DNA of 64,000 nt, taken from Hemibagrus wyckioides. Its lineage: Eukaryota; Chordata; Actinopteri; Siluriformes; Bagridae. The stretch's first letter is position 1, and each line of letters opens with the position of its first letter. Positions 1 to 10,472 of this stretch are shown here, piece by piece. A model generated the notes under the pieces. That model was given only the letters and a program-made list of their open reading frames with translations. It made no database searches and had not been told where the DNA came from. The stretch is from assembly GCF_019097595.1 (NCBI RefSeq), contig NC_080715.1, positions 4,239,073 through 4,303,072 on the forward strand. The letters run 5' to 3'. The translations under genes and the position numbers were made by a program.

Positions 1-431
1 ATACTGTAAGGCAAAGGCACAAATCCAGGAGAACGTTGGGGAACGTCAGGGGAACTAGGAGGTGAAGAAGAGTCAGAGGAAGAATCATCAGAGGAGATCT
101 CAACAGGGAAGTCCTCAGTTTGGACGCCTTGAGAGGTGGTGCCAGTATGCCAGTAGAAGGTCTGAGTAGACTGATCACAGGTTGTGGGGTGAAATTGGGT
201 GTTCTGATCAAGACAGACGGTATCTCTCACGATGTGGTGAGCGAGGTGAGGAGACTCAGGAATAGAAGATTTAGATAGGTGTTCCAGGAAACCAGTAAGC
301 TCAATGGCCCGGCAAGACAGCTGGTACTGGCGATAGCGTCGCAGAGCACTCCTGGGACCTCTCCGGAAGATAGCGGGGCTGACTGAGCTAGAAGGAAGAA
401 TGGGAAGAGATGAGTGAAGTGCATATTGCAT
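1..431 (-). other. Partial open frame of unknown identity, runs off the window
   Basis: On the minus strand a frame opens at an ATG at position 431 and stays open through the window start (about 143 codons). The product is basic near its start (RRYRQYQ) and Ser/Asp/Pro-rich near the window edge. I recognise no domain. A plus-strand frame over part of the same stretch is also open for tens of codons, so composition alone may explain it. It could be an exon, a retroelement gene or chance. Confidence 0.2.
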
Positions 432-870
432 GACTATGTAATCAACAAGAGAGAGCATGCACTAAGGCAAGAGGAAAACTTTGAAGTGTGGGGAGTAGGC
501 CAGGTTACTGTGACATGACAGGGGTAGGCGGCTAGGGGAGACAATAGCATTGGAATACCAGTAACCAACAGCGGTGAAAAGAGGGAAGGATATGAGGCAG
601 CATAATGGCAAGGCTTATTTTAAAAATAAAAATAAAACTTAGATCAAGCAGGTAGAGAAAAGTCAGGATGACATAGAGGAAGAGATCAGGATACTTACAC
701 ATTGTTGTGGAGGGCAACGTGCGAGGTCAGGATGATCTGAAGCAACTTGGGAGGTGGCGGTCAAATGAAGTCGATGAGGAAGTGGCGCTTATAAGTAAGC
801 GCTATTTTTTTCTAAAAATTGTTGACTTAGCCTAAAAATAAGGGGAACTGGAGAGGAGGAAAATTGACGT
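432..870. other. No recognisable gene
   Basis: AT-rich sequence with only short Met-initiated frames and no domain I recognise. It may belong to the retroelement whose LTR-like end follows. Confidence 0.4.
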
Positions 871-1284
871 CATTGAGGGGAGGATGGTATTAATTTAGGG
901 GCGGTATCGGGACAAATAAGAAAATAATGGGAAATGGTAAAACGTATGTAAATTAAGGAAGGAGGGATTAAAGTAGCCATACACTGAATATAATGGGAAA
1001 TATTTAAATTAGAGAAAATGAGGCGCCTGAGGTATAAGTAAAGGGGAACTTTTTGGGGTTTTCAGACCAGCTGCTCTCTTCAGAAATGCATGTTGTTGAC
1101 TGCATGGCTGAATAAAGAAACCTGCTTCTTCTCATCTGCTGACTGAGATCTCCTTTATTTTGGCTAAAGTTTTTATAGTTTATTAAGTTCATTGGGTAAG
1201 ATTATGGAAAGCTAGAGAAATAGACACAATCTAAAAATTCCACCCTGTGATATGTCCACTTGGAGGGGGCTCTGAGTTCCGACA
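871..1284 (+). mobile_element. Probable retroviral LTR, 3' end
   Basis: A purine-rich tract (gagaggaggaaaat, 858-871) is followed by sequence with a TATA-like box (gaggtataagtaa, about 1032), a poly(A) signal (AATAAA near 1111) and an end reading ctgagttccgaca at 1284. The end of the retroviral LTR at 31946 is very similar (ctctgggttccgaca), so the two are probably related class I retrovirus LTRs. The end abuts an L1 fragment, as if the element inserted into it. The 5' boundary is a guess and no target duplication can be seen because the other side is outside the window. Confidence 0.45.
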
Positions 1285-2216
1285 TCTGGCACCGATTAAA
1301 AGATTCCAGTTGTTTTGTGTGGATGAAGTTTTATGAAGCAGTTCTAATCTTTTGACCTCTTCTTCCAATTTGTTCCTGTTCTCCAACTTTTGTTTTTCTG
1401 CCAGGTAGTAAAAGAGATAATGTGGCCTCTTAAAGTGACCTTAGCTGCATCCCATTTGGTGGCACTATTTACTGGACAACATTCATTATCCTGCCAGTAT
1501 TGGGATGTTTTTTCTTTAAGGAACTGGCAGAAAAAGTTGTCGTTAATGAGAGAACTACTAAATTTCAAATAGACGATTTTGGGGTTAAAAATTCAGATAA
1601 ACCTAAGTACACATTGCTATGGTCAAAACGAGCAATAGGGCCAATTTCTCAGGATCATACATAGTTAATGTACCTGAAAGGCAAAAATAAATAGTCTAGT
1701 CTGGAATAAGAATTATGGGGAGAAGAGTAGAAGGTATAGTCTTTAACACCTGGATCTAGTTCCCTCCATATATCCACCAAACCTGAAGCATGACACATAT
1801 TTTTAAGTGTGCTAGATTTTTTAGAAACCTGTCCAACCTATTGTCCATGACACAATTGAAATCCCCAGCCATAATCCCCAGACCATTACACTGATGATAG
1901 GACCATCTTTGATATAAAGTCAGGTCTGTCCTCATTTGGGGCATAGACATTCAGGACAATTAAGGGTTTCCCTGTAATGTTACCAGTAATAAGAATAAAT
2001 CCACCTTCAGGATCTTGTTCAGTCTGTTCTAAGATAAAAGGAAAGTTTTTATGAATCAAAACCGCTCCCAGTTTATTTGATAAATAAGAACTAAAATATA
2101 CATTCATTGCAGTACAAAGTTGTGGTGTGACAGAAAAGAAGTTACACAAACCCTCCCCCCTCCCTATCCCCAAATGATAGGGCTCAAATGACAATTCATC
2201 ACACACCCCTGAGTAC
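1285..2216 (-). mobile_element. L1-type LINE fragment (endonuclease region)
   Basis: Minus-strand reading gives part of an apurinic-type endonuclease, including the catalytic motif GDFN and upstream VLNVYAPNED. The copy is broken by frameshifts and has neither the endonuclease start nor the reverse transcriptase. A closely similar copy lies at 51333-52259, and both stop at nearly the same 5' point (cacacacccctgag). That suggests a shared truncated source or a subfamily end. Confidence 0.7.
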
Positions 2217-2281
2217 ACTGCTGTACTGCTTCAACTGTTTAGAACAGATAATGTCGTTTATTAGGTAGATAACATGAACTC

Positions 2282-2285
<4 letters not shown>

Positions 2286-2312
<27 letters not shown>

Positions 2313-2690
2313 CGAGAGGTGACAAAGCCATTGCTGCCAATAGGAAAAGCTACAGTGCTGCTAGTTTACATCCTCAACCGACCGGTATGTGTCTCTCTCG
2401 CTCTCTCTCTCTCTCTGTCTGTCTGTCTCTCTCTTTCTCTCTGTGTCTCTCTCTCTCTGTTTCTCTCTCTCTCTCTCTGCGCATGTGTGGCGGAGAGGTG
2501 AGTGTGGCATGTGGAGCGCGTGAGAGCGGTTGGCTTTTTGCCAATTTTTTCGGCACTAAAGTGCAATTTTTTCCTTTTAAAATCTCAGAATATTTATATA
2601 CTTATTATGTGAGTGTGTGTGAGCGAGTGTGTGCGCATGTGTGCGGGTGTGTGCAGGTGTGTGCAGGTGTGTGTGTGAGTAGCGTGTTGG
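2286..2690. repeat. Simple repeats: (TG)n, (CT)n, (TG)n
   Basis: A (TG) run at 2286-2312, a (CT)-rich run with TGTC variants at about 2393-2478, and an irregular TG/GTGC-rich run at about 2610-2682. They sit immediately before the Tx1 ORF1 and may be part of its 5' untranslated region. The Cys/Val and Arg/Glu repeat frames here are artefacts of the repeats. Confidence 0.85.
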
Positions 2691-2702
2691 TGAAGCGTGG
2701 TT

Positions 2703-4006
2703 ATGGCGGATCCAAACGCGAGGCTGTGTGAGAGTTTGACTCGCCGGCACGGTGTCCGTGTTGTGTGTCCAGCAAGTGTAGAGGAATGTTGTTTAGCAGT
2801 CGTTAACGTGGTGGGGCATGAGAACATTGTCTCTGCCTCCAGAATGAACAGTGCCATTGTGGTGTTTCTGAACAATGTTGATAAAGTTAGAAATCTGATT
2901 CAGAAGGGTATTGTGGTAAATAACAAAATAAATAACGAGGTTTCTCCCCTCAGTTCCCCATCTAAGAAGGTCACGTTGTCCAATGTACCTCCTTTTATTC
3001 CGGATGAAGCTATCTGTAAAGAGCTGTCTCGCTACAGGCGACTTGTCTCCCCCATTAAGAAAATCCCCCTCGGTTGTAAATCCCCACTGGCGAAGCACTT
3101 AGTGTCTTTTAGGAGAATGGTCTTCATGGTTTTTGAAGAAGGTGTGGAAGAGCCTAATGCTGTTTTTAAATTCTCAATTGAAGGCTTTGACTACAACATC
3201 TTTGCTTCCTCTGACACTGACATTAAGTGTTTTAAGTGTAGTAAAACAGGTCATCTTGTTCGGGCCTGCCCTGAGAGACAGAGTGACGCCGGTGTTTCTG
3301 AGCGACCGGGGCAGGACGCAGCTGAGCCAGCTGTGGTTGTTCCCCCTGCGGCTACAGTTCGGCCAGTTGCTGAGGGCCCTGGAGCTGCTGCTGCACCAGA
3401 CCTGAACGAGAGTGAGCCCCAAGCCCAACCTCCAGCCCAGAAACCCACTGGAGCTACGCCAGCCCCGGAAAAGCCATGCACGGCCAATCTGGCTGAGGAA
3501 GAGCCATGCTCGGCTCAACCGAACTAGAAGAAGCCGTGCTCCACTGAGAAAGGTCAGTGGGTTCTGGAGCAGTGCTGGAGCTGCCTGCACTGGCAGAGGC
3601 AGGCACAGAGGTGCAGAGAGACCGCCCAGAAACACCGGACAGTACACCAGTGCAGGGGGATGGGGGAGACGTGGATATGGTGGATGAGCCTGTTTTTAAA
3701 GTTCCTAACAAAAGGACGAAACAAGGTAAGGGACCGGTGGAAGAATCAAGCAAAAAAGACAGTGATGATTGCATGTCAGACTCTATTTTAATGTTTAACT
3801 CTCAGGAGGAACAGGTCAGTGTTGTTTATAGTGCAGAGGACATTAAGGAGCTTTTAAGGAACACCAAATGGCAAAAAAACGTAGCATTACAGATTATTCA
3901 TGACGTTAAGTTCTTAAGACGGGAAGGAGCGTTTGTCGATGTAGAAATTTTCCATCTGAAGAAACTGATAACTAGAGTGAATAGGGAAAACTCTGATGAT
4001 GACTGA
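2703..4006 (+). pseudogene. Tx1-type LINE ORF1 (nucleic-acid-binding protein), frameshifted
   Basis: The frame starts at ATG 2703 (MADPNARL). It carries a CCHC zinc knuckle (CFKCSKTGHLVRAC, about 3228-3270) typical of Tx1-clade ORF1 proteins, followed by a Pro/Ala-rich stretch. A stop at 3525-3527 ends this frame, and the rest continues in another frame from about 3557 to 4006 as an acidic, Lys-rich C-terminal part. In Tx1 LINEs ORF1 packages the RNA for retrotransposition. This copy has at least one frameshift and is not expected to function. Confidence 0.75.
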
Positions 4007-4080
4007 CAATGTGTGGTGTTTTTTATTTTAGAGTGGTTTTTACCCTCTGTTTATTTTTATTTATTTTATTTATTTTAATG

Positions 4081-6765
4081 AAGGGTATTAATATTGCGAG
4101 TTTAAATATTAATGGAGCAAGAGAGCAGAATAAGAGATAAGAGAGCTAAGCTGTATGGACTTTTAAAGCAGAAGCAACAGCCATGCAACAGGAAACCCAC
4201 AGCGATACCAGCAATGCTGCTGATTGGGTGAAGGAGTGGGATGGGTTGGTCATTTTAAGCCATGACACAACACTCAGGGGTGGAGTCGCCTTACTCTTTG
4301 CTCACAGTTTTATTCCCTGTTCTTATTCAGTTGAAGAGATTTTAAATGGAAGTCTTTTAAAAGTGAAAACATTTTATGAGAATGAGGTTTTAGTTTTTAT
4401 CTGTGTGTACACTCCCACCAGTGGCGTGGAGAGAATGTCATTTTTAGATACATTGAACAATGCAGAGATTTTCATTCTGGGTGGAGATTTTAACTGTACT
4501 ACAGATAATTTAGACCGGAACCACACAGAACCTCATGTGGCTTCCTGTAAGCGTCTGTGGGAGATGGTGGAGGCCCACGAGTTGAGTGACATATGGAGAA
4601 CTTTTAATAAGAACAAGAGACAGTACACGTGGGCCCATGCCATAGATAACACACTCTCCCTGGCGAGATTAGATTGCTTTTATGGTTTTAAGCATCAGCT
4701 GATGTTTTTTAACGTTTTTTAGCTGAAGTGTTTTATTGTCCCAGTAGGTATCTCTGACCACAGTATGGTACAGTGTACTATTACCAAAGAGAAGGTTAAA
4801 CCTAGGAGTGCCTACTGGCATTTTAACACTGCACTTTTAGAAGATGCCAATTTTAGAGAGTCTTTTACTTATTTATGGAATTGTTTTAAATCTGTGAAGG
4901 CAGCTTTTAGTTCACTTCAGCTGTGGTGGGATGTGACGAAAACACAAATAAAAGATTTTTGTCAGCAGTACACTCTTAATGTCACAAGAGACATTGTTAG
5001 ATCTCTGAAAGCTCTGGAGATGGAAATAGTCGAACTCCAGCATTTGGAGGCCACTGGAAATCGAGGGCATATTGAAGCCCTCAAAAGTAAAAAAGCCAAA
5101 ATAATGACCTGTTAGACATTACAGCACAGGGGGCGCTGGTCCGCTCATGCTTTAAAAGCGCAGCTGAGATGGATGCTCCTTCAAAGTTCTTTTTCAGTTT
5201 AGAGCAAAAGAATGGACAGAAAAGATTTATACATGCTGTGCAAACAGAATCAGGGGGTCTCTCATCTGAGCCCACTGGAATTCGCCAGCAGACAGAAAGC
5301 TTCTACTTGAAGCTGTACAGCAGTGAGTGGTCAGGGGCACAGGTGGTGGAGGACAGCTTCCTCATGGACCTGCCAAAGCTCTCTGAGCAAGCGGTCAGAG
5401 AGCTAGACACAGAGCTGACGCTGGAGGAGGTTCATGAGGCTCTCCAGGGGATGGAGAATGGACGGGCGTCAGGTATAGATGGTCTCCCTTGCGAGTTCTA
5501 CAAGGCATTCTGGGCTGTCATAGGGCAGGACTTGCTGGATGTCCTACGGGACAGTATATGGAGAGGCGAACTCCCGTTGAGCTGCAGGAGGGCTGTCCGG
5601 ACCCTGCTACCGAAGAAGGGAGACCTGACCCACCTGAAAAACTAGCACCCGGTCTCACTACTGTGCACTGACTGCAAGCTGCTCTCAAAAGCATTAGCCT
5701 CCAGACTGACTAATGTAATGGAGCAGCTCATTCACCAAGACCAGACATACTGTGTGCCTGATAGGTCTATATTCGATAATGTCTATTTGATTCGTGACAT
5801 TTTGGACGTCTTCAGGCTATTGGGCTTAAAGACTGGTCTGATTTCTCTAGATCAGGAAAAAACTTTTGACCGGGTTGAGCATGAATATTTGTGGAAGGTG
5901 CTGGAAGCCTTTGGGTTCAACCCAGGTTTTATAGCCATGATCAGGGTGTTGTACAGTGAAACTGAGAATGTACTGAAGGTTAACAGTGGTTTATGTGCTC
6001 CTTTTAGAGTGTACAGAGGGATCAGGCAGGGCTGTTCCCTCTCTGGTATGTTGTACTCTCTAGCTATTGAACCTCTTTTAATCAAGTTAAGAAGTCTTCT
6101 CTCTGGTTTTAATATTCTACATGCTAATGCCTCAATATGTTTATCAGTTTATGCAGACGATCTGGTAGACAAAACAAGGGCTGCAGAAGCTACACTGGCT
6201 GCTGGAGGAGCCTCTGGTGTACGGTGGGAGGCTGTACATTTCCAGTGTGACCGTCCCTGCACTGTCCAGAACTCTCATCTCCTCAGGGATTGTGACGCTC
6301 CGGGAGCTTGTGAACATCGCGGGGTCAGACTTGTCAAGGGCAGAGGACCTGGCAGCGCGTATGGGACTGCGGTCCCTACGTGTTGTCAATCAGCTCCTAC
6401 ACCGCTGGAAATCTGCATTGACATCAGAGGAGCATGTTCAGCTCATGGACTATCAGCACACAGGTCCTGCAGAGGACGAAACCTTTCCCCAGCTGAACAT
6501 CGCTCCTGACTTCAACAGGTGTGCAGGCCCCCTCCTGGAGTGCCGGGACGAAGGGGAGATGGACTTTGGGTCAGTGTCAGGGAAGCTGCTCTACAAAGCA
6601 TGTGTAAAGGTTTTAAATAAGAAAAAGCTGAGTGAGAGGGTAGACACCCCATGGAGAAATGTACATGGTTTTGATGATGATTTTAAACCAGAGTGGAGGG
6701 CACTTTATAAACCACTGTTAACCAAAAAAGCTGCCGACCTCCAATGGAACATTTTACATGGGAAA
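4081..6765 (+). pseudogene. Tx1-type LINE ORF2 (endonuclease and reverse transcriptase), broken
   Basis: The start reads KGINIASLNINGA, the usual endonuclease N-terminus, and hits a stop at 4138. Endonuclease pieces follow at 4183-4722, including GGDFNCT. RT pieces follow at 5169-5645 (ASGIDGLPCEFYKAFW) and 5718-6170 (IRQGCSLSGMLYSLAIEP and the catalytic YADD). Just after YADD the sequence jumps to the C-terminal region (6217-6765), so several hundred codons are deleted. It ends abruptly at QWNILHG, where hAT transposase begins without a break in frame. Confidence 0.8.
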
Positions 6766-8285
6766 TGGGACAAGCTGGCAGGTGTGACAACTGATGGTTG
6801 TCCAAATCTGGTGGGGAAAAATGTTGAACTTTTAACGAGAATGCAGGATAAAGTGACAGAAATTAACCCTGAGCAGAAATGGACATTTTTGCTGTATTAT
6901 ACATCAGGAAGTGTTGTGTAAGTCAGTGTTAAAATGAGTCATGGTGTTGATGTTGTAACTAAAACAGTTAACTTCATAAGAGCAAGAGCACTGAATCACA
7001 GACAGTTTGCTGCACTTTTGGAGGAAAATGAGAATGAACATTGTGACATAATATACCACACAGCTGTTAGGTGGCTCAGCCTGGGCAAAGTGCTGAAAGG
7101 TTTCTGGGACTTGAGAGAGGAGATCCGGGAGTTCTGTGTGAAGAAGGGAAATGACATCCCTCAGCTTTCAGATGCAGACTGGCTGGCAGACCTTGGTTTT
7201 GCTGTAGATGTGACTGCTCAAATGAATGAACTGAATGTCAAACTGCAATGCAAGTGCCTTTTTGTGCATGAAATGTACAGCACAGTGAAGGCTTTCATGA
7301 GAAAGTTGCAGCTTCTCTCAAGCCAAATGGGGGACAACATTATCACCCACATGCCAACACTGAAGGAAGCCACACCATCAACTGATCACCTCCACAGGTA
7401 TTCATCCATTTTATTATTCATATATTCATCCAAGCACTGCATGGTGAGTTTTCAAGGCGATTTCAAGACTTCAAAACAATTGAGAATGAAATGCACATGG
7501 TTTCCTCTCCCTTCACCTGCAGTGTGGATAATGCACCCAGTGATGTTCAGATGGAACTCATTGATATGCAGTCTGACACACTTCTAGCAGAGCTCTTTAG
7601 GTCAGTCTCACTGCTTGACTTTTACTCTTCACTCAAAGAGGAGAACTTTCCACACATGAGGAGGCATGCTCAGAAGATTCTAGTCCTCTTTGGATCTACC
7701 TACATATGTGAACAGACATTTTCAGTGATGAAGTTCAACAAATCCAGATACAGATCTTCTATCACTGATCACCTCTCAGCTGTCCTTCGCATAGCCACCT
7801 CAGACATTCAGCCAGATTTCAGTGCACTTGTTCAAGCCCAAGGCAGCCTGGATTTTTCTCACTGAACAAGTAAAATGAAGTGAAAACAAGCACTTATTGC
7901 TTTTTAAATGAACTTGAGCAGTTGCTTATCTTTAACATAATGCAAAACATCTTTTCAGTATTTGTGAAGATTAACAAGTTAAAATAAAATGAAAGTGATG
8001 CAATGATTGTTTTTGTTTTAAACTCTATTACTTCTATAGGATTATTTTCCTCTTTGACCTACACAACAATTAATAAATTTACATAAATATTTAAAGAATA
8101 TCCTTATTCTTCTGATTACCAGCAGCAGCTAATCAAAACATAATTTATTGCTTTTAGAATGGGAGAATTAATATTAATAAAATTAATATTGAGCAGAATT
8201 AAGTTCAAGTTATCGTTGTTTAGACCCTCCAACACAGTTCATATTTGTTATGTGGCCCCCTGTAGCAATTATTTGCCCAACCCTG
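6763..8285 (+). mobile_element. Decayed hAT transposon (GTF2IRD2/ZBED-like transposase), 5' end missing
   Basis: Transposase-like coding runs from about 6763 to 7865 in three frames. The first part has VTTDGCPNLVGK, the second YHTAVRWLSLGKVLKGFWDL, and the third has the C-terminal dimerisation region (LFGSTYICEQTFSVMKFNKS), the most conserved part of hAT transposases. An insertion near 7400-7440 shifts the frame. About 420 bp of AT-rich non-coding sequence follows and ends in GCCCAACCCTG at 8285, the inverse of a typical hAT terminus. The zinc-finger N-terminus and 5' terminal repeat are gone. This family resembles GTF2IRD2-like host genes, but the frameshifts argue for a dead transposon. Confidence 0.75.
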
Positions 8286-8720
8286 CTGTAGTTGAAGGAG
8301 CATGACATATGAAGATGAATTACAGCTTTGGAGCAGAGGGTACCTATAACCTTGATCATAGTCACAAGCTGTAACTCAGGTACCTCCAAGGTGTTGAGGT
8401 CAGAGCAGTGTATAAAGCTAGAAGAAACACAGTGATATATATGACTTTGTTGCTGGTTTTGACATGGAGATATCCAGGTGATTCTCACTGCCCCAGGGGA
8501 TAATACAACACACACTGTTCACTGCTCTACTCTATAATTTTATTTAGCCGTCTCCTATTGTAATTATAGCTGAACTTTGGTTGTCATTAATGTACAATAG
8601 CAACAACTACAAGATTATGTCTTGTAGGCATTTACACTGAGGCATTAATTATCTTTACAGCTTTAATGAGAAAACCAAGAGAATTTCACTCTATCCAGCA
8701 TTATAAACATTATTACTCTT
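8286..8720. other. Unassigned sequence
   Basis: AT-rich stretch with no coding signal, terminal repeats or homology to the rest of the window that I can see. A minus-strand frame at 8210-8515 crosses the hAT end and is not credible. Confidence 0.4.
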
Positions 8721-8815
8721 CTATGCGTCACTCCACCATACAGTGTACTCTGGATCCCCCTAGCGGCTGTATGGTATAATACACCCGAGATAACACAATA
8801 CCTTGACATCTGAGA
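8721..8815 (-). repeat. Dispersed inverted repeat, copy A
   Basis: About 95 bp containing ccccctagcggctgtatgg. The reverse complement matches 24521-24614 with few differences. See the second copy. Its nature is unknown. Confidence 0.7.
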
Positions 8816-8889
8816 TTTCTCCTTTTCCCTGCCTCCTTTTCACTGTAAACCAATTTGAAAGTGCCCGTGCCCACTAGATCCTTTTGAAA

Positions 8890-9345
8890 CTTTTCACAAG
8901 CAAGTCTGTACCCTCAAACTGAAAATCCTGATTTGGCCGTACTTCGTTTCTGAATCTATCAGCCGGAGCTCCAGGCATCCACCGACACCACTGTTTCCTT
9001 TTCTGGATCGTAATATTCCAGGACTGGAGTTTTAGTGACCACATCCTTAAGTTTACGGAATGCTCTTTTTTGCTCATGTCCACTCACCCACAGTCCTTTT
9101 CTTTTGCACTTTATGCACTCGTTATGTAATGCTGGACGTTTTCTGATGTTTTTATGTCCTGTTTTACCACACCGGCCACACTCTGTGTCCTCTATTCTGT
9201 CCTCACCACTTGTATTTCTCTCTCATCCAGGTTGTGTTTGCCACTTTTGATGACTGCCTGGAGGCTACCTCTTGCACACTGCCCACTGACTGACCCTCCT
9301 GCTGGCTAATCTGCTGTGCAACATCCTCAGCCTGCCTGTCATTTG
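8890..9345 (-). mobile_element. Collapsed Ty3/gypsy fragment (Gag zinc knuckle joined to RNase H)
   Basis: Read on the minus strand, about 9200-9090 gives a Gag zinc knuckle (CGRCGKTGHKNI...CIKCKRK). This runs directly into AFRKLKDVVTKTPVLEYYD and VSVDAWSSG (about 9085-8960), the start of a gypsy RNase H. Protease and reverse transcriptase, which should lie between, are absent. Upstream Gag-like sequence reaches about 9345. Confidence 0.6.
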
Positions 9346-9595
9346 CACTGTCATTTTTAAGGTAATTGCTGTCATAAGCTGCATTCTCTCAGGAGCTCAG
9401 TGAATTCAAGCATGGTGCCATGATAGGGTTCCACCTATGCAATAAGTCTATTTTTGACATTTCCTCACTACTAAATATTCTATGCTCAGCTGTTAGTGGT
9501 AACAAAGTGGAAGCAATTGGGAACAACAGAAACTCAGCCACAGTGGTAGTCCACATTAAATCACAGAGCGGGGTCAGCTCCTGCTGAGGAGCACA

Positions 9596-10062
9596 GTGTG
9601 CAGAAGTCACCAGCTTCAATAGCTACAGGCCTCCAAACTTCGTGTGGCCTTCAGATTAGCTCAAGAACAGTGCAGAGCTTCATGGAACGGGTTTTCATGG
9701 CAAAGCAGCTGCATCCAAGCCTTACATCACCAAGTGCACTGCAAAGTGTTGGATGTAGTGGTGTAAAGCATGCTGTCACTGGTGTGGGGTTGTTTTTCAG
9801 GAATAGGGCTTGGCCCCTTAGTTTCAGTGAAAGGAACTCTTAATGCTTCAGCATATCAAGACATTTTAGACAATTTCATGCTCCCAACTTTGTGGGAACA
9901 GTTTGGGGATGACCCCTTCCTGTTCCAACATGACTGCACACCAGTGCACAAAGCAAGGTCCATAAAGACACGGATGAGAGTGTTGGGAGTGGAGGAACTT
10001 GACTGACCTCAACCCCATAGAACACCTTTGGGATGAATTAGAGCGGAGACTGTGAGCCAAGC
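9596..10062 (+). mobile_element. Tc1/mariner transposase remnant
   Basis: The first part (about 9598-9780) gives the second helix-turn-helix region (CGLQISSRTVQSFMERVF). The second (9770-10060) gives [32 protein letters not shown] and NPIEHLWDE, the C-terminal catalytic region of fish Tc1 elements. The part between, with the first catalytic aspartate, is deleted, and the remainder is shifted in frame near 10003. No terminal repeats are seen. Confidence 0.8.
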
Positions 10063-10371
10063 CAGGAAACTACTAAATGAAGTAGAAATTTACCTCTAAA
10101 GGGAAGAATTTTGCTCTCTAAGGCTGAAGATCTCTCCAGACTCACTTATGCAGCTCTATCTTTATATGTTATACACTTTAAATAAAATCGACATAATGTT
10201 ATTGGATTTTGTGGAAGAACAACAGTTAGGACACATATCCTGTTTTATGTGTTTTTTTTTCTTTTTTTTGTTTTCTAATTGTCAAAACACTGTCCTCACA
10301 GCAGCACAGTACTGTAAAATGCTGAACATTGATGTATTAAGTTAAAAACAGCTTCTTTAAATGTGATCCGT

Positions 10372-10428
10372 ATTAATATTTCAAAATATTAACACACAAA
10401 ATCCATATTCAATATTTATAATTATAAT

Positions 10429-10472
<44 letters not shown>

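Noticed and set aside
2274..2731. Several frames rich in Cys/Val or Arg/Glu
   Set aside because: They are translations of (TG)n and (CT)n repeats, on both strands.
6934..7865. A host GTF2IRD2-like gene
   Set aside because: The frames are shifted, the first half is missing and a hAT-type 3' terminus follows, so a dead transposon is the simpler reading.
8210..8515. 101-codon minus-strand frame
   Set aside because: It crosses the hAT 3' end and shows no domain.
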